A DNA stretch of 64,000 bases. It comes from Brasenia schreberi. Taxonomy: Eukaryota; Streptophyta; Magnoliopsida; Nymphaeales; Cabombaceae. The position numbers and the translations under genes were made by a program. This document shows, in pieces, positions 21,855-33,793 of the stretch; within the stretch, counting starts at the first letter, position 1; each line of letters starts with the position of its first letter. The notes beneath the pieces are model-generated. The model worked only from the letters and a program-made list of their open reading frames with translations. It ran no database searches and was not told where the DNA came from. Location of the stretch: positions 4,799,501-4,863,500 of the forward strand of contig JAYKKT010000041.1 of assembly GCA_036023115.1 (NCBI GenBank), given 5' to 3'.

Positions 21855-22289
21855 TGCATAAACAAATAGATGCCACAGAAAAGTAACATTAAGGTTCGTG
21901 AAGGCTTGGATATCCTATTTTGGAAAGACATTTGGTTGACCGAGCATAATCGGAGTTGGTAACAGCAAGGTAACATCTACAGATTCATTCTTTCTATTTA
22001 TTTTGATAGTCTCAAGCACGAGGAACTCTGCAGTGCTTCCTAAGGTGTAATGACTATCTGTAAAAAGTTTAGTGCCTCGAGAAAACAAAAGCTCCTCTAG
22101 TGCAGAATTAAACTCCTATTCCATGGCACGCTTTTCAGATATGTTTTATTGTCAGCAGGGGTGCTGTATTCTGTTCCGTGCTAGTTGCTTGAGTGCGTCT
22201 TGGCTGTTCGCTAACGTTATCATTTATTTGCTAATATTTTCTCATATTTCAACAACCATAATACTTGCCCATATGTCATAGATGTTCTT
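21850..22289. other. No gene seen
   Basis: Unassigned sequence between the pseudogene's upstream side and the LTR fragment. No domain or repeat was recognised. Confidence 0.45.
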
Positions 22290-24256
22290 TTAAAAGTACC
22301 ACCATCAGTCACCATGCGTGCTACCACCGTCGGCTATCAAGCGCCACCGCTGGATACCAAGTGCCACCGTCGGCCACTACAACATGCACCGCCACATGCA
22401 GTACACACACATCCATGCATTGGCGCGTGACTCCCACGCATTGCCCCCATTTTATTGAGCACGCACGGTGCCAAGCTCCCACACGCCGGCACGTGTACCA
22501 ACGGTCTTCACGTATCTTCCGGCTCATCCAACCTTCTTTCCACGTGTCACACGTGTCCAAAGTCTCCTTCCGCATTTGAATGTCGCCCAACAACTCTGCA
22601 ACAGGGCTGGTCCTTTAATGGATTGGATTTGGATTTGGATTGGGCCCAGTAAATCAAGAAAGATCCGAATTGTTTTGGTGCCTATTGACAAGCCAAAAAA
22701 GGAGAAAGAAGCTCATGAGTGAGAGACCCATCCAAGGAGGACATGAGAAAGCTCATCTCCAACCCAAGAGGAGTTCATCCAAAGAAGAGAGAGAAAGGGA
22801 GAGATCTAGAGAGAAAAAGCTTCAAGTCATCCCCTTAACCCCTTTATTTGTTCGAATATTGTTGTATGCTTAGAGCTTTTTCCTCCAACCATTATATTTT
22901 AAGAGTAAACAATTATTTTTCATGAAATATCATTGCAAAAGGAAGGGTCACCCCAATCCGAAGACGTGATAGAAAGGACTATAGGCGAGAGGAATGATCT
23001 AAGTCTATACATTTTTGTTTTTCAACCCAATATACGATATATCTTATATGTTTTCATATTTTCTATGCTTATATGTTATATCATCTCCTCTCTTCGGTAT
23101 ATTGATTGCCTCTAACTCAACTTAAGAAACCACAAGAGAGACACAACAACTATGATTACATTTGATGATATGAATATGTAATCACTTTTATGATAGATTA
23201 ATCACCCGTAAGTTTATATTAAGGGAAGGAATTATTCTACGATCGTATATATTTCCCAACTGAGCAATTCTCTTAGAGAGAGATGTCCTAGGAATCTATA
23301 TGTAGATGAGTTTCACCCAAACGAATGTAAGTTCTAAAAAAAATTCTTTGAGTGATTACTAATCAAATGCATCATTATTTTTCATAAGGAAATTTATGAT
23401 CTATAAATTTTACAACTGTCATTTTAAAGCGAAATACTTTCAAATTTTGTCTGTAACTCACACACATTCTAACATTTGATAAAATTTTCACAAATTCTGG
23501 ATGTGTAAAAGGTTAAAAAATTATCAAAGATCAGACTTGACTTGAAACCGAACCTTTCTATGACAAAATTCCCATGGTACTTGTTCAGTAAAACCATTAG
23601 AACTCGGTCTGTAGGTGTCAAAATCTCCCAAGAGTGGTTTTATTTGAAATCTAACTTCCACATTTTTTTAAATTAATAAAGTTCATAAAAATAGGAAACT
23701 CAAGCACAAAGATACAAACATTTTACTTAGACCATAAATCTTAATCAAAGGCACTATTCAAATTTTAGGACAACATTCAGTTAAAATCTCTTCTCACATT
23801 TTTATTTGATCATCAAAGAACCCAAAAATACAAATAAAAATTTCTAATAAAACCTCACATCTCATATTCACTCAAGTAAAATTCTCATGATTTTTAGACT
23901 CTGACAAGGGCCTGTAGAAAATACAAACTTTTATACTATAAAACACAACTAATTATGTTTTCACATAACTGAACCCGATTGAACAAAGTTAAATCAACAT
24001 TGTTTTAGAAAATGTTGTTTCTAATTGAAATCATTTTGAGAAAACTTAGGATTCTAAAATCACTCCTCCTAAACATCTAAGTTGACCCTTGAGTACCGGT
24101 TTGAGAAGGCCTACGTCGACAAGAATTTACTTTCCCACAAATTGCCGGATAGTAAGATAAATCTCTTTACAAGTTTGAGTAAACTTACTAGCATGCTCAT
24201 GCACGTTTTTCCAAGCAAAGTTTTAAGCCCACATAAGGTGAAAGTTTTTGTTTACA
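22290..24256 (+). mobile_element. 5'-truncated LTR of a gypsy-type element (family B)
   Basis: The reverse complement matches the LTRs at 45734-46872 and 54859-56598. Shared blocks on - are CTTAAAACTTTGCTT, GTTTACTCAAACTT, AAAGAGATTTA, TGTCGACRTAGGCCTT, AATGATGCAT and AAACTCATCTAC. The right end is TTTACA at 24251-24256. The left U3 end (TGTACACC in the sister copy) is absent, so the LTR is truncated. It abuts copia reverse-transcriptase sequence directly at 24257, meaning it was inserted into, or recombined with, an old copia element. Confidence 0.7.
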
Positions 24257-24690
24257 ATTAGGTTGGTCCATATATAACAAATTCTTTAGGTTGCTCCATA
24301 TGCACCTTCTCGTCTAATTCACCATTTAAAATTATCACTTTTATATCTATTTGGCAAATGACATGTTTATAAATAGAAGCAAGTACTAATAACACTAACT
24401 ATAACAATTATTATTACTGATACATATATACTAAAGTAATCAATTTCTTCTTTTGTGTAAAGTCCTTAGCAACTAGTTTTGCTTTAAATTTATCAATGGT
24501 TTCATTAACTTTCATTTTCTTTTTGAAAATCCATTTACAACCAATTACTTTAGATCAAGAAGGGAGATTCATTAATTTCTAAAAATTATTTGTCATTATT
24601 TAGTCTATCAAAAACTTTTTTCTAGAAAGCCTCATTGTAAGACATCATGTCTTCTTCATATAATTTGTGATCACTTTCGGTGTCATAGTC
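24257..24690 (-). pseudogene. Ty1/copia reverse transcriptase fragment
   Basis: On -, broken frames read VIGCKWIFKKKMKVNETID, KFKAKLVAKDFTQ, ICQIDIKVIILNGELDEKVH and MEQPKEFV, the N-terminal half of a copia RT. Stops and frameshifts are frequent. It is bounded on the left by the family-B LTR end and on the right by a decayed RTE copy. It has diverged from the copia family at 33-40 kb (for example KKKMKVNETID here against QKNKYKVDGSID there). Confidence 0.75.
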
Positions 24691-26672
24691 ATAGTAGAAT
24701 CATACATGTCTCTTATAAGATTTTTGTATGTTAATGGGATACCTCTCTTTTCTAAGATTCTATAAAGAACATCTCTTGATACCCTATCGTAAGCTTTTTC
24801 TAGATCAATAAATATCATGTAAAGGTTCTACTTTTTTGTTTTAAAATATTTCATAAGATGTCTCAATAGGTGAATCACTTCAATAGTAGATCTGTCGGGC
24901 ATGAATCCAAATTGATTCTCTATTATACTTTATACTTGTCTTAACGTACATTCAACAATTATTTCTCATAATTTCATAGTATGAGTCATTAACTTGATAC
25001 CTTGATAATTTGAACAATTCTAAATATCTCCCTTGTTCTTATATATGGGTATAAGTGTACTCGCTCTCCATTTCTCGGGCATCTTTTGGGTTTTCTATAT
25101 TTTATTAAATAATCTTGTGATAAAAGTGAGCTCCACCTCTCCTAGGATTTTCCATACTTCTATAGGAATATTTTTTGGTCTTACAGATTTACCAATCTTC
25201 ATGTATTTAAGAGTCTCTTTGACTTTATTCTTTTGAATACACCAATAGAAATTATGGTTTATATACTTTTCTAATTTAACTAACTCAACTAAGCTAATAC
25301 TAATATCTATATTTTTATTAAAAAACTTATAAAAATAATTTTCCATCTATTTTTGATATCATCATTCACTTCTTTCTTTGCTTTTTTTATAAGTTTCTAA
25401 AGTTTTACTACACTTCTTAGTATAATGCAATTTGTAACATGCCTTCTTTGCCTTGATTTTATTTTGCACCACTTCACTCCACCACCAAGCTTCTTTTTGT
25501 GCCGGTACGCCTCCCTTAAATACACCTAACACATCTTTTGCCACTTCTCTAATATATATAGTCATATTGTTCCATATATCATAAGGTGTAACTAAATAAT
25601 TCCAAGCATCTACTTAAATAATTTTATATTTAAATATATTTTCTTTCTTACATTTGAGATTTCATCATCTAGTCTGAATAGCTCTATACAATCTATTATT
25701 CTTTGTCTACTTTTTTACTTGTAAATCAATTAATAAAAGTCAATGTTGAGTAGTTAAGCTTTCTCCTGTAATTACCTTGTAATCTTTACAACACGATCTA
25801 TCTTTTCTCTAGTAAAAAAATAATCAATTTGTGTTACTCTTATAAGTAATTAAATGTTCATCTCTTTTTTTTGAAAATTGTATTGACTATAAAGAAATCA
25901 AAAGCAATAGCAAAATTTAAAATCTCCTTAACCTCCTTATTTATATCCCCAAAACAATAGTTTTTATGAATACCTTGATATCTTAATGCATCTTTACCGA
26001 CATGTCCATTTAAGTCTCCTCCTAAACAAATCATCTCTCTTTGTAGAATTCTTTAAATTACTTTATCTAACTCCTCCCAAAAAACCTTTTTTTATACTAT
26101 CTTCTAATCCTACTTGGGGTGCATAAGCATAAACTATATTCAAAGTCTCTACTCCTAACACTAATTTCACCATCATAATTTGGTCACCATATCATTGTAT
26201 ATATGCTACACTATCCTTTAAATATTTATTTATAATAATATCAACTCCATTTCGAGCTTTTTTCTTTCCCAAGTACCATAATTTAAAACTTGTATTCTCA
26301 ATCTCTTTTGCTTTTCCTTCAACCTACTTTGTCTCTTGTAAACATAAAATGTGAATCTTTTTCCGAATCTTAGTATCTACCACATCCATTAATTTATTGG
26401 TCAATGTTCCGACATTCTAAGAATCAATACAAATCTTATTATCTAAGACTAGCTTCCTTACCCTGTACATCCGTTCATTCTGAAAATATGGAGATTCTTG
26501 CTATAACTTGTTCACTATATTCGGGTGACAAGGTAGAGGGACTAACTTCTTTATCCACACTCATGCATAATGTGGGAACCCTCTCTGCAATTGATTCACT
26601 ATATCCATGCAAAGATGTAGCCTTGCTTACTTTTCATTGCATTCGGGGCCTGCAGTGCGCCGCTAAGAGGAA
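24691..26672 (-). mobile_element. Decayed second RTE LINE copy, lacking its 3' end
   Basis: Corresponds to 14085-16230 of the full-length RTE, with many substitutions and small indels. Short frames such as WKILGEVELTFITRLFNKI and EAWWWSEVVQNKIKAKKACY remain. The catalytic FADD region and everything 3' of it are missing: the left edge matches the RT region about 960 bp inside the RTE 3' end. It also lacks about 170 bp at its 5' end. Losing the 3' end is unusual for a LINE, which normally truncates at the 5' end, so a later deletion or insertion is implied. Confidence 0.8.
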
Positions 26673-27849
26673 ATACCCCAATGGAATGCTGAGAACTTTA
26701 AATAAAATATTGGGAACTTTAACTTGTGATAGCATTAATGTGTGCCGTAATGTTTTAGATGAAAGCACATGGAGTTACGAAGCAAGAAGAGAAGTGATCC
26801 ATCCATGCGGTCCCAAGCAAAAGGGTATAATGTTGGGGGAGGAGCAGAGTAACAACCAAGTAAATGAGAATTTAAGTAAGAAAGGAAGAACTGTAACTTG
26901 ACGAAGATCATGTTTGCCTCCTGAAGGTGAAAAATGAACTCCCACATTTTCTGAAGGTCAGCGTGTGTGATAAGCGAGATACTAAAGCGTGCCCTTGAAT
27001 TCTATGCAGAGAACTACTTCCCTCTCACTAAGATGTGCACAATTATGGAGTTGAACTAGCATTGGCTAATGTGTTTATTGTAGTGTTGGTAAAGATGTCT
27101 TAGTTTATTTCCAGATAATCTCTCATCTACTTGTGGAAACTTTGTAAGTAGTTATAATATTGTTTGTTTTCCGAAAAACTATGATGTTTCAACCGATATT
27201 GTGGCTTCCTTGAGCAAGATGAAAACGCTATTGCAAGTTGGAAGTGCAAAAGCTATTCCGTGATGACCATAGCAAAGTAAAGACTCGAAATTTTACTTCT
27301 TATGAAAGAAAGCAAGTACATGTTCCTCAAACAAACACAATCAAGGGTCCCCATGTAATTCTTGGAAGGCATCAAACAAGTTGTGCGGTTCAGAGGCCAA
27401 AATGGATGAGATGGTGAAGGGTAAGGCTAACCATGAAAAGTGAAAGTTGACCGGTTATAGAGGAACTATTACTATGGCGACGCATCGATTTCAATTCAGA
27501 AGTATTAATATCATTACGGCCATCTCCTCGAGCTTCAACAAATTTTCAGAGATAGATATCTACCAAAGTGAGTTTTGCTTACAGTAAAATGCTCTAGTCA
27601 TGGAGTAGCGTGAGCATGCACTCTAATTCGATGCGTGAATTCTGTCACTGCAAATGATAAGTTCATGCACATGTTCTCATGTTGCCTTTTTGAGCCGTGA
27701 ATGAGAGCTGAGCATGTTGTCAACAGTCCAAGAACAATGTCACCTTTTATCTCAAAAGCACGGCCTTACCACAAAGAGAATGTCAGTTGACAAATGAGGC
27801 ACCCGCATTTCATCTAAGTTCATTATTTTCACTAATTAGATTAAGTGTA
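26673..27849. other. No recognised gene
   Basis: Mixed-composition DNA. The + frame ending at 26901 begins in antisense LINE sequence and has no conserved motif afterwards. No splice-supported gene could be assembled by eye. Confidence 0.4.
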
Positions 27850-28261
27850 GGGTCGCTTGGTACAGAATCTTTCTCGGTCGGAGGTATTTTGGACATTCTA
27901 CTTAATGCTTTTTGCTTGGGCTTGAGCTATAACCGAACCTGAGTCTTCTGAGTTTATGAGGTCCTGCTCCTTCATCCTCCATGTTTTAAACCTTTTTGTT
28001 ATATTTTTTTCTTTTTAAATATTTTAATTTTATAAGGGTTAAATGGTTATTTTATAAATATTTTATACATAGAAATTATTTGGTACCAAATATCCCATTT
28101 TAACTTCTACAACCCCTTTCTCAAGAAAATATGCTTCACAGAGTAAAATTTCACCAATACAATCTTGATGGCAAAATGTTCTTTTTGGATTTTGTAAAAG
28201 TTCGAAATTTTTTGGTGGGGCTTGAAATACCCTCATTTTCACGAAATTTTTGGTGTTTACA
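27850..28261 (-). mobile_element. LTR fragment (U3 end) of the family-B type
   Basis: Similar to 56070-56598 and 57660-58150: shared GGCTTGAGCTAT, AACC(T)GAGTCTT, CCATGTTTTA, GGTTAAATGGTTATTTT, GGTACCAAAT and GGGGCTTGAA. It ends on + in GTGTTTACA at 28253-28261, the same LTR terminus as at 19514. The remainder of the LTR is absent. Confidence 0.6.
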
Positions 28262-30850
28262 CTAATGTTATTCTAGATATTTTAGAAATTGTATAATGAA
28301 TACATTTCACATTCTGTTGTTATTAACGAGACTTTGAGTTCTCATAATCGATGACAAGTATACCTAACCTCTTTCTAACTAAGTTACGAGTGTTAGAAGT
28401 TATAATCTGTAGGTAAATAAAACTGAAGATATAAGGTGCCTGAAAGATCAAGCAAGCTGAATCACTAAAGATATAAGACTTAAACCAAAAGGTACCTAGA
28501 TTAAATGTAGAAACCATGATCAGGTTCAAGGTCTTCCAAGCCAATAGGCCCGATTCGTTGGAGAGGTGAAAGCTCTCAAATCCATAATCTCAAAGGGCAA
28601 TGGAAACCCTAATAAGAAATATTATATATATGGCTTGGGGACCATAACCCCTTTCTATAAATTAGAGGCTAATGTGGTTTTTCCCAACCAATCCTACAAC
28701 TAGGCGACCACCCAAGTGGTTTCTGCATAATTGATTCTCATACCATATAAGAGGTCGGCCCATACTAGATCTGTAACATAGTAGGTCGGGTCAGGATCCA
28801 CATCCTGACACGGGCCCGAATAGGCTGGCATTCCATCAACTTACGATGGAATGCGTTGATGAAAAGCTAGGGTGGGCAGCCAGAAAACCCACCCAACTCC
28901 AATCAAACCGTTTTAAGTCATATTCACATGTAGACAAGAGGCACAAAAGTGTATTGAAGATCGGCAATGCTGAGGAGCATTGATCAGGTGAAGATGACAG
29001 AAAAATCAGTCGAAAAGGTATATTTTTATGTATTTTCTATTTTTCCGTATGCTTCGGTTGTCGAGAAGAAAGAGTGATTTCTTCATCGATTCAATTTTGG
29101 GTTAGAGGGGTTTTGGTATACCCCACTAGTTCGGTCGATTTTAGGTAGTTTGACGCCAGCTAGAAAAAAATATCAAATCACTAGATTTCTTCTTCAATTG
29201 ACCTACTAGGCTTTTCTTTACTTTCTTAAAATTTTTCGGCCAAAACTCCACTAACAACGGCCAATGTTGGGTTAGGCCAGAAGAAAGGAGACATGCGGTC
29301 GGATGGGGACCACCGCCGGCCTTGGTCATTGCCGGGAAACAACAAAAGATCAACGAAAAACCGATGAACACGACCCTTTTTTGGGCCTTAGTCTCTATGT
29401 CCTGTATCACACTAGTAGTTTTGTGTTAAAAACAAGTCAGAATCAGGTTATGGATTATGGGTTATGTTTGTATCAGAAATAGATTTGGGTTGGGTCTTGA
29501 AAAAGGTTTTGGGTCAGAAATAAAATTTGTTTAAGCAGTTTCATGTTTGGGTCAGGTTCCGTGTTGACCCAAGAATACAAAATACCTACTATGTTGTCCA
29601 GTTTGGATCAAATGTGGATCCAGGTGACAGTTTGGATTCAAGACAACTTGTTTGAGTCTAAATTAGATTTTGGGTCATTTTAAGGTCATTTAGGATCCAA
29701 TTTGTTGCGTTAGACTTGTAGTTGAATAAATTTTAATATTATTATTATTTTTAATTGCTTCGAGATTAAAATTGAGAGATTAGGTGATGATAAGAGCGGC
29801 CTAATAGTTTGAAGGTTGGATCTTGGTGCTCCTTCATGTAGAGGTTGTACATTCTTTAACAGGACCATGCTATAACTTTTTTCTTCTTTTGAATGAACTT
29901 AAATGTGTATGGTTGTTAAATATTTTATTGATGGTTTTTAAGTGGTGTTTGAAATTATGGGTTATTTGATACGATTTTGAGGTAAACTTGTTTATGACAT
30001 GGTTGATAAAGAACATGTTTTGATATGCATGTGTTGGTATAAAAATGGTATTTGAATATTGTATGTATATGAATTTGTACATATTTGGATTCAGATATGA
30101 ACATGTGAAAATGATAAATTGTAATTGGTTTTGAAATATAATGACATGACATAAGCCATACTTATGTAGTTTGTGTGGGATCTCTATAGGCTTGTTGGTC
30201 CCTCGAGCATTCCGATTTAGGGCGAATATAGGTTGTGTTCTCGGGAACTCTATCATGCATATTAGTGTGGTTTGATTGTTGTGGACGGTGTGACTAAGGT
30301 CACGCAAAGGAGGGACAAACGACTCTATTGGCCTTGAGACAAACATAATCTGGGCTGTAACTATCGTAATTGTTTTGTGTATGGGTAAGTGTATATGAAT
30401 TGAAAACATGAATTGAAATGCAAATACTATTTTATTATAAAATGTTTATGAAACTTGCATGCTTTTAGTATTAATTTTGTTGAAGGGTGTATAACTTTCA
30501 TACTGAACTATGGGTCAGAGCTTACCTTATTATTTTATAATTTATCTTAAAGCTAGAACTTTCAAGATGCACTGAGTCGAGTAGCAATTTGTTCAAGCTA
30601 TATTTTTTGAGATGGTATGATTTAGATGAGCGTTAGATTATTTAGATAATCATTTTAACATTTGGAGTTATGTTTGGTAGAACTCGTACTATTTTGACGG
30701 AATTATTTAGACTTATGGATATTTGTTATATTTAAGTTTAATGTTTTGTTCGAGTTAGTATTTTGCTATACTTGTCTTTGATTGTGGCTTGTGGTCACGT
30801 GGCTTTCCTTTGGATCTGGTCGTAGTCACGACTCATGGTGGTGTGATAAG
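28262..30850 (+). other. Unassigned non-coding DNA, possibly a decayed long LTR
   Basis: No coding gene seen. A TATA-like CTATAAATTAGAGG lies at 28655-28668, with GGGTY-rich sequence at 29440-29700. A block with TCGAGCATTCCGATTTAGGG near 30210 and a GTGGTCACGTGG / GGTCGTAGTCACG / GGTGTGATA ending near 30790-30848 is reminiscent of Tekay/Del-type LTRs. There is no matching second copy in the window. The 179-codon antisense frame at 29870-30409 is low-complexity and was not called. Confidence 0.3.
28828..28854. repeat. Perfect 10-bp inverted repeat
   Basis: GCATTCCATC, a 7-nt spacer (AACTTAC), then GATGGAATGC. It could form a hairpin. No T-run follows, and no function is evident. Confidence 0.7.
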
Positions 30851-32297
30851 ATCACTTTAATTGAGTCTATTAATAGCATATGATACTTGACCAATAGATA
30901 TATAGTTTAACCATATACTGTTAATAAAAATCCAACAAGAAGTGGTGGCCGAATCAGCTATTCCATAAGCTGGATAGATTTTGTGTGGGTTGATTCTCCT
31001 CAACAGACTCCATCTGATTTCAAGAGAGATTTCATTTCCCTGCATCCAAGCTTTGATTGACTCAACAAGATGCGTTTCATTTTGACCGAGTAATCCTGCA
31101 AAGGTTATGGTTCAGAATCCTAGTAATTCCAAGGAGGGTCTAAATCTACAGAGCTTTGTGGCTGGACACCTAGGCCACTTCAGCAAAATGGACATTATAA
31201 ATTAGCAGATGTAAGTCGATTATGTGAACACCAAGCGTAATTCCTTCGAGTGATTGATGTTTATATCTAGTGCTTCTCAGTGCATGGACAAGCACCAGAC
31301 TGCCTTCTCATAAGTTGGTAGGATTCACTGATCGAATCCCAGCTTCATATATTGAAAACAAAATATAAAGCCCACCTTTAGATTGAAAACAAAAACGAAT
31401 CGTCTGTAATGGAAACTGTGGAACAATTAATCTATTCCGAGTTTCTGAATATTCAGACAAAAATTGAAGGATTTGAAATTTAATGCCTTCATATTCCTTG
31501 ATTCCACACCCTAATAAAATTCACTTTCCTAAGAGCATTAGCTCAACCATAGGGCTTTCTGACCCATGCAAGTGGTGAGTTGCAAATGTGTGCCTTGGGC
31601 TTCGCTCTCCCATTGCAACGAAAAAAAAATCACTTTGCTCATAACCAGCACACAATAGCTGATGACTGGTGAGGACAAGAGGAAACTTCATCTCCCCCCC
31701 CCCGTCTCTCTATCTCTCTCTAACTGGAAATTGGAGGAATTGGATTTAAATGTCTTCGCATTCCTTGAATCAACACAATGTCTGATGGCAGTGGTTAGAG
31801 CCAGACTCAGCAAACATAACTATTCTCTCTCTCTCTCTCAGTGTAATAATATAAGCCGCTCCGTTTTCTTCTGACCTTTTAGACGCATTGGTCTTAAACA
31901 AAAGCATCATGATAAGAAGAAAAGCAAGTGTACGATCCTTTAAACAGAAATCAGAGCCGCAGAACGTTTTTCGTTTTTTATAGACGTCAAGCACATTTTA
32001 CAATATTCCTGAAAGACGCAGGACAATAGCTAGAAACGGGGCAACCACTAAAAAAGAAAGCTTATCACAATAGACATGCGAAATGTTCCATTGACTTTCA
32101 CTTCATCAGAAACAGACAAGGAAACACGAACTTTATATCATTTCTTTATTGTTAGATGAACCATGCAAAATGACGATCCTGGAGATTCCATAAACGCCCT
32201 AAAACAACATAATACCAACTAGTTGATTTAACGCCAGACCTGACCTTATAGGAATTCTAGTTGTACAAGATCCATCTAAAGCACATTAATGGTCACA
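30851..32297. other. No recognised gene; 3' flank of the small secreted-protein gene
   Basis: The 62-codon frame at 30857-31045 on - has no family motif. A C10 run lies near 31690 and a CT repeat near 31828-31842. The 3' flank of the gene that ends at 32298 occupies the right part (about 32100-32297) and is shared with the pseudogene flank. Confidence 0.4.
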
Positions 32298-32663
32298 TCA
32301 CAGCGGCCGTGGTGAAGGAGCAGACACCTTGCATGCAAGCTTAAGTGCATCGCTTTTAGGCAATGGTATGTTAAGCAAGCTATGTAATCCTTCAAGGCAG
32401 GGAGCAGGAAGTGCCCTGATGGCATCACAAACAATTTCGGTAGGAGGAGTACCGCTTAGTACGAAGCCGAATATCTGTGTGGCAAAGCCAGCCAACGAGC
32501 CCACACACTGAATTATCTGATAGAAATTGCCTGGAATAACGAGACCAGGGAGACCAAAGAAAGGCAATTGTGGCTTCTCTACTGCTTCTGCAGCCATGGC
32601 CGTACGCATGGCCAATGGGCTCAACACCAACATCACCAAAAACAACACTTTAGTACTCTTCAT
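32298..32663 (-). CDS. Small secreted cysteine protein, probable prolamin-like (ECA1-type)
   Basis: An intact 121-residue single-exon gene. Residues 1 to about 24 form a signal peptide (Lys at 2 and 5, hydrophobic core LFLVMLVL, cleavage likely after AMA), so the product is probably secreted. The mature part has four Cys (53, 79, 89, 111). The layout QCVGSLAGFATQIFGFVLSG, then CDAIRALPAPCLEG and SDALKLAC, resembles plant prolamin-like proteins of the ECA1/EC1 class, known for roles in gametes and fertilisation. Those usually have six Cys; here the second and the first of the CC pair are missing. A TATA box lies about 110 bp upstream (32771-32780 on -). A dead paralogue lies 11 kb away at 21345-21706. 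The family assignment rests on Cys spacing and local similarity seen by eye; a different small secreted family is possible. Confidence 0.7.
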   Translation of the reverse strand: MKSTKVLFLVMLVLSPLAMRTAMAAEAVEKPQLPFFGLPGLVIPGNFYQIIQCVGSLAGFATQIFGFVLSGTPPTEIVCDAIRALPAPCLEGLHSLLNIPLPKSDALKLACKVSAPSPRPL

Positions 32664-32770
32664 ATTGCCTCCCGCAGATTATGCACTAAATTTCTATGAA
32701 GCTTTCTTTTTTCCTTTGGTGATATCTGAAACTCTTTTTTCCCCTGCCTCAACATCCATCAGAGAGTGCA

Positions 32771-32780
32771 TATATATAGT
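32771..32780 (-). promoter_or_regulatory. TATA box of the secreted-protein gene
   Basis: ACTATATATA on -, 108 bp upstream of the ATG at 32663. A start about 30 bp downstream would give a 5' UTR of roughly 80 nt. Confidence 0.6.
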
Positions 32781-33085
32781 TTATGAGTAGTAAATGCGTT
32801 TCCAAGGCATTAACTTGTGTAACTATAACTGACAGGAAGAGAAGAAATACTGACTAAGTTGGTTTCAATTTGACCAAATATAATCAATGCTCAACGTTAT
32901 CATAAAATTTTAGAATCGATAGGTTACCAACTGTTATATTTCCACGCATGCGTATTTTGTAGTATATTAACTGTTAAATGAATGGATTAGATGGTACCCA
33001 AGTACCATTGTGTTCGAACTCATGACATCTTGTCTTGAGGGTCACGTTACATCATGCCCACCTGTTGGAAGGTCATATTGAATGT

Positions 33086-33123
<38 letters not shown>

Positions 33124-33284
33124 AAAAGTTGATTATGGGCACAGATTCTGGAACTCAACGGACCTCAACCATTTCAACCGACTTTTTCATGTGAGCCGTC
33201 TACCATAAAAACATGACCAAACCGTAACCCCTCCTCTCTCTCCCCCTTTGTCGTGAAACCCCATTGCAGACCGCTCCTCCTTCC
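32781..33284. other. Intergenic DNA with (TA)n tract
   Basis: Upstream region of the secreted-protein gene. A (TA)n microsatellite lies at 33089-33121. The right edge abuts the copia LTR. No gene seen. Confidence 0.6.
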
Positions 33285-33654
33285 TAAAAGCGCAAACTGT
33301 TGGCTTTTCGGCATCCTCGCTCGATGTATCTTCACTCCAAGTACGCTTCAGCAGATCATCTGGCTGTGAACATGTATGAATAATCTTATTTTTAAAGGTT
33401 TTCTCACACTATATTTGATCTCTACGCTACTCTCTATTTATAGATCAACACCTGCTCCTTAACTTCTCAGATTTTCTACAGGCTTTCCTTTCCTAGAGCT
33501 CTTATCCGATCGGTTACGGATCGTAACCGACCGACAATTTCAGCCTCTGATACCATTATGACCCTATTCCTGCAACCTTTCCATAAATAACGGCTAGATG
33601 ACTAGTCAACCGTTTCTGTGCTGAGTTGTCGAGAATGACCACCTTAATCTAACA
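33285..33654 (-). repeat. Copia 3' LTR
   Basis: Aligns with 39523-39921. Shared blocks are AACTGTTGGCTTT, CGATGTAT, GATCATCTGGCT, TTGATCTCTA, CTCTATTTAT, CTTATCCGATCGGTTACGGAT, GTAACCGACCGACA and GAGAATGACCACCTTA. On -, it starts TGTTAGATTAAGG. Confidence 0.88.
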
Positions 33655-33664
33655 TCTTTCACTT
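33655..33664 (-). other. Polypurine tract of the copia element
   Basis: AAGTGAAAGA on -, directly before the 3' LTR start TGTTAG, the expected site of plus-strand priming. Confidence 0.6.
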
Positions 33665-33793
33665 AGCCATTCGAGCCAAGTGAACTGACATACTCGTTTT
33701 CTTCCCACTTTTGTAGGATTTTTCTAGTAATAATTGCTATTGCAATCACCACCCGTTGTATGGTGTTTTACCAACATACCAATCAAACATATC

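Noticed and set aside
22290..22620. Possible gene in CACGTG-rich, GC-rich frames of 60-104 codons
   Set aside because: The same GC-rich repeats occur in the U3 of the LTR at 54859-56598; no frame is conserved between the copies.
26404..26901. 165-codon frame on +
   Set aside because: The first half is antisense RTE sequence; the second half has no recognisable domain or splice evidence.
29870..30409. 179-codon frame on -
   Set aside because: His/Asn/Ile-rich low-complexity sequence with no motif; the + strand looks like LTR sequence.
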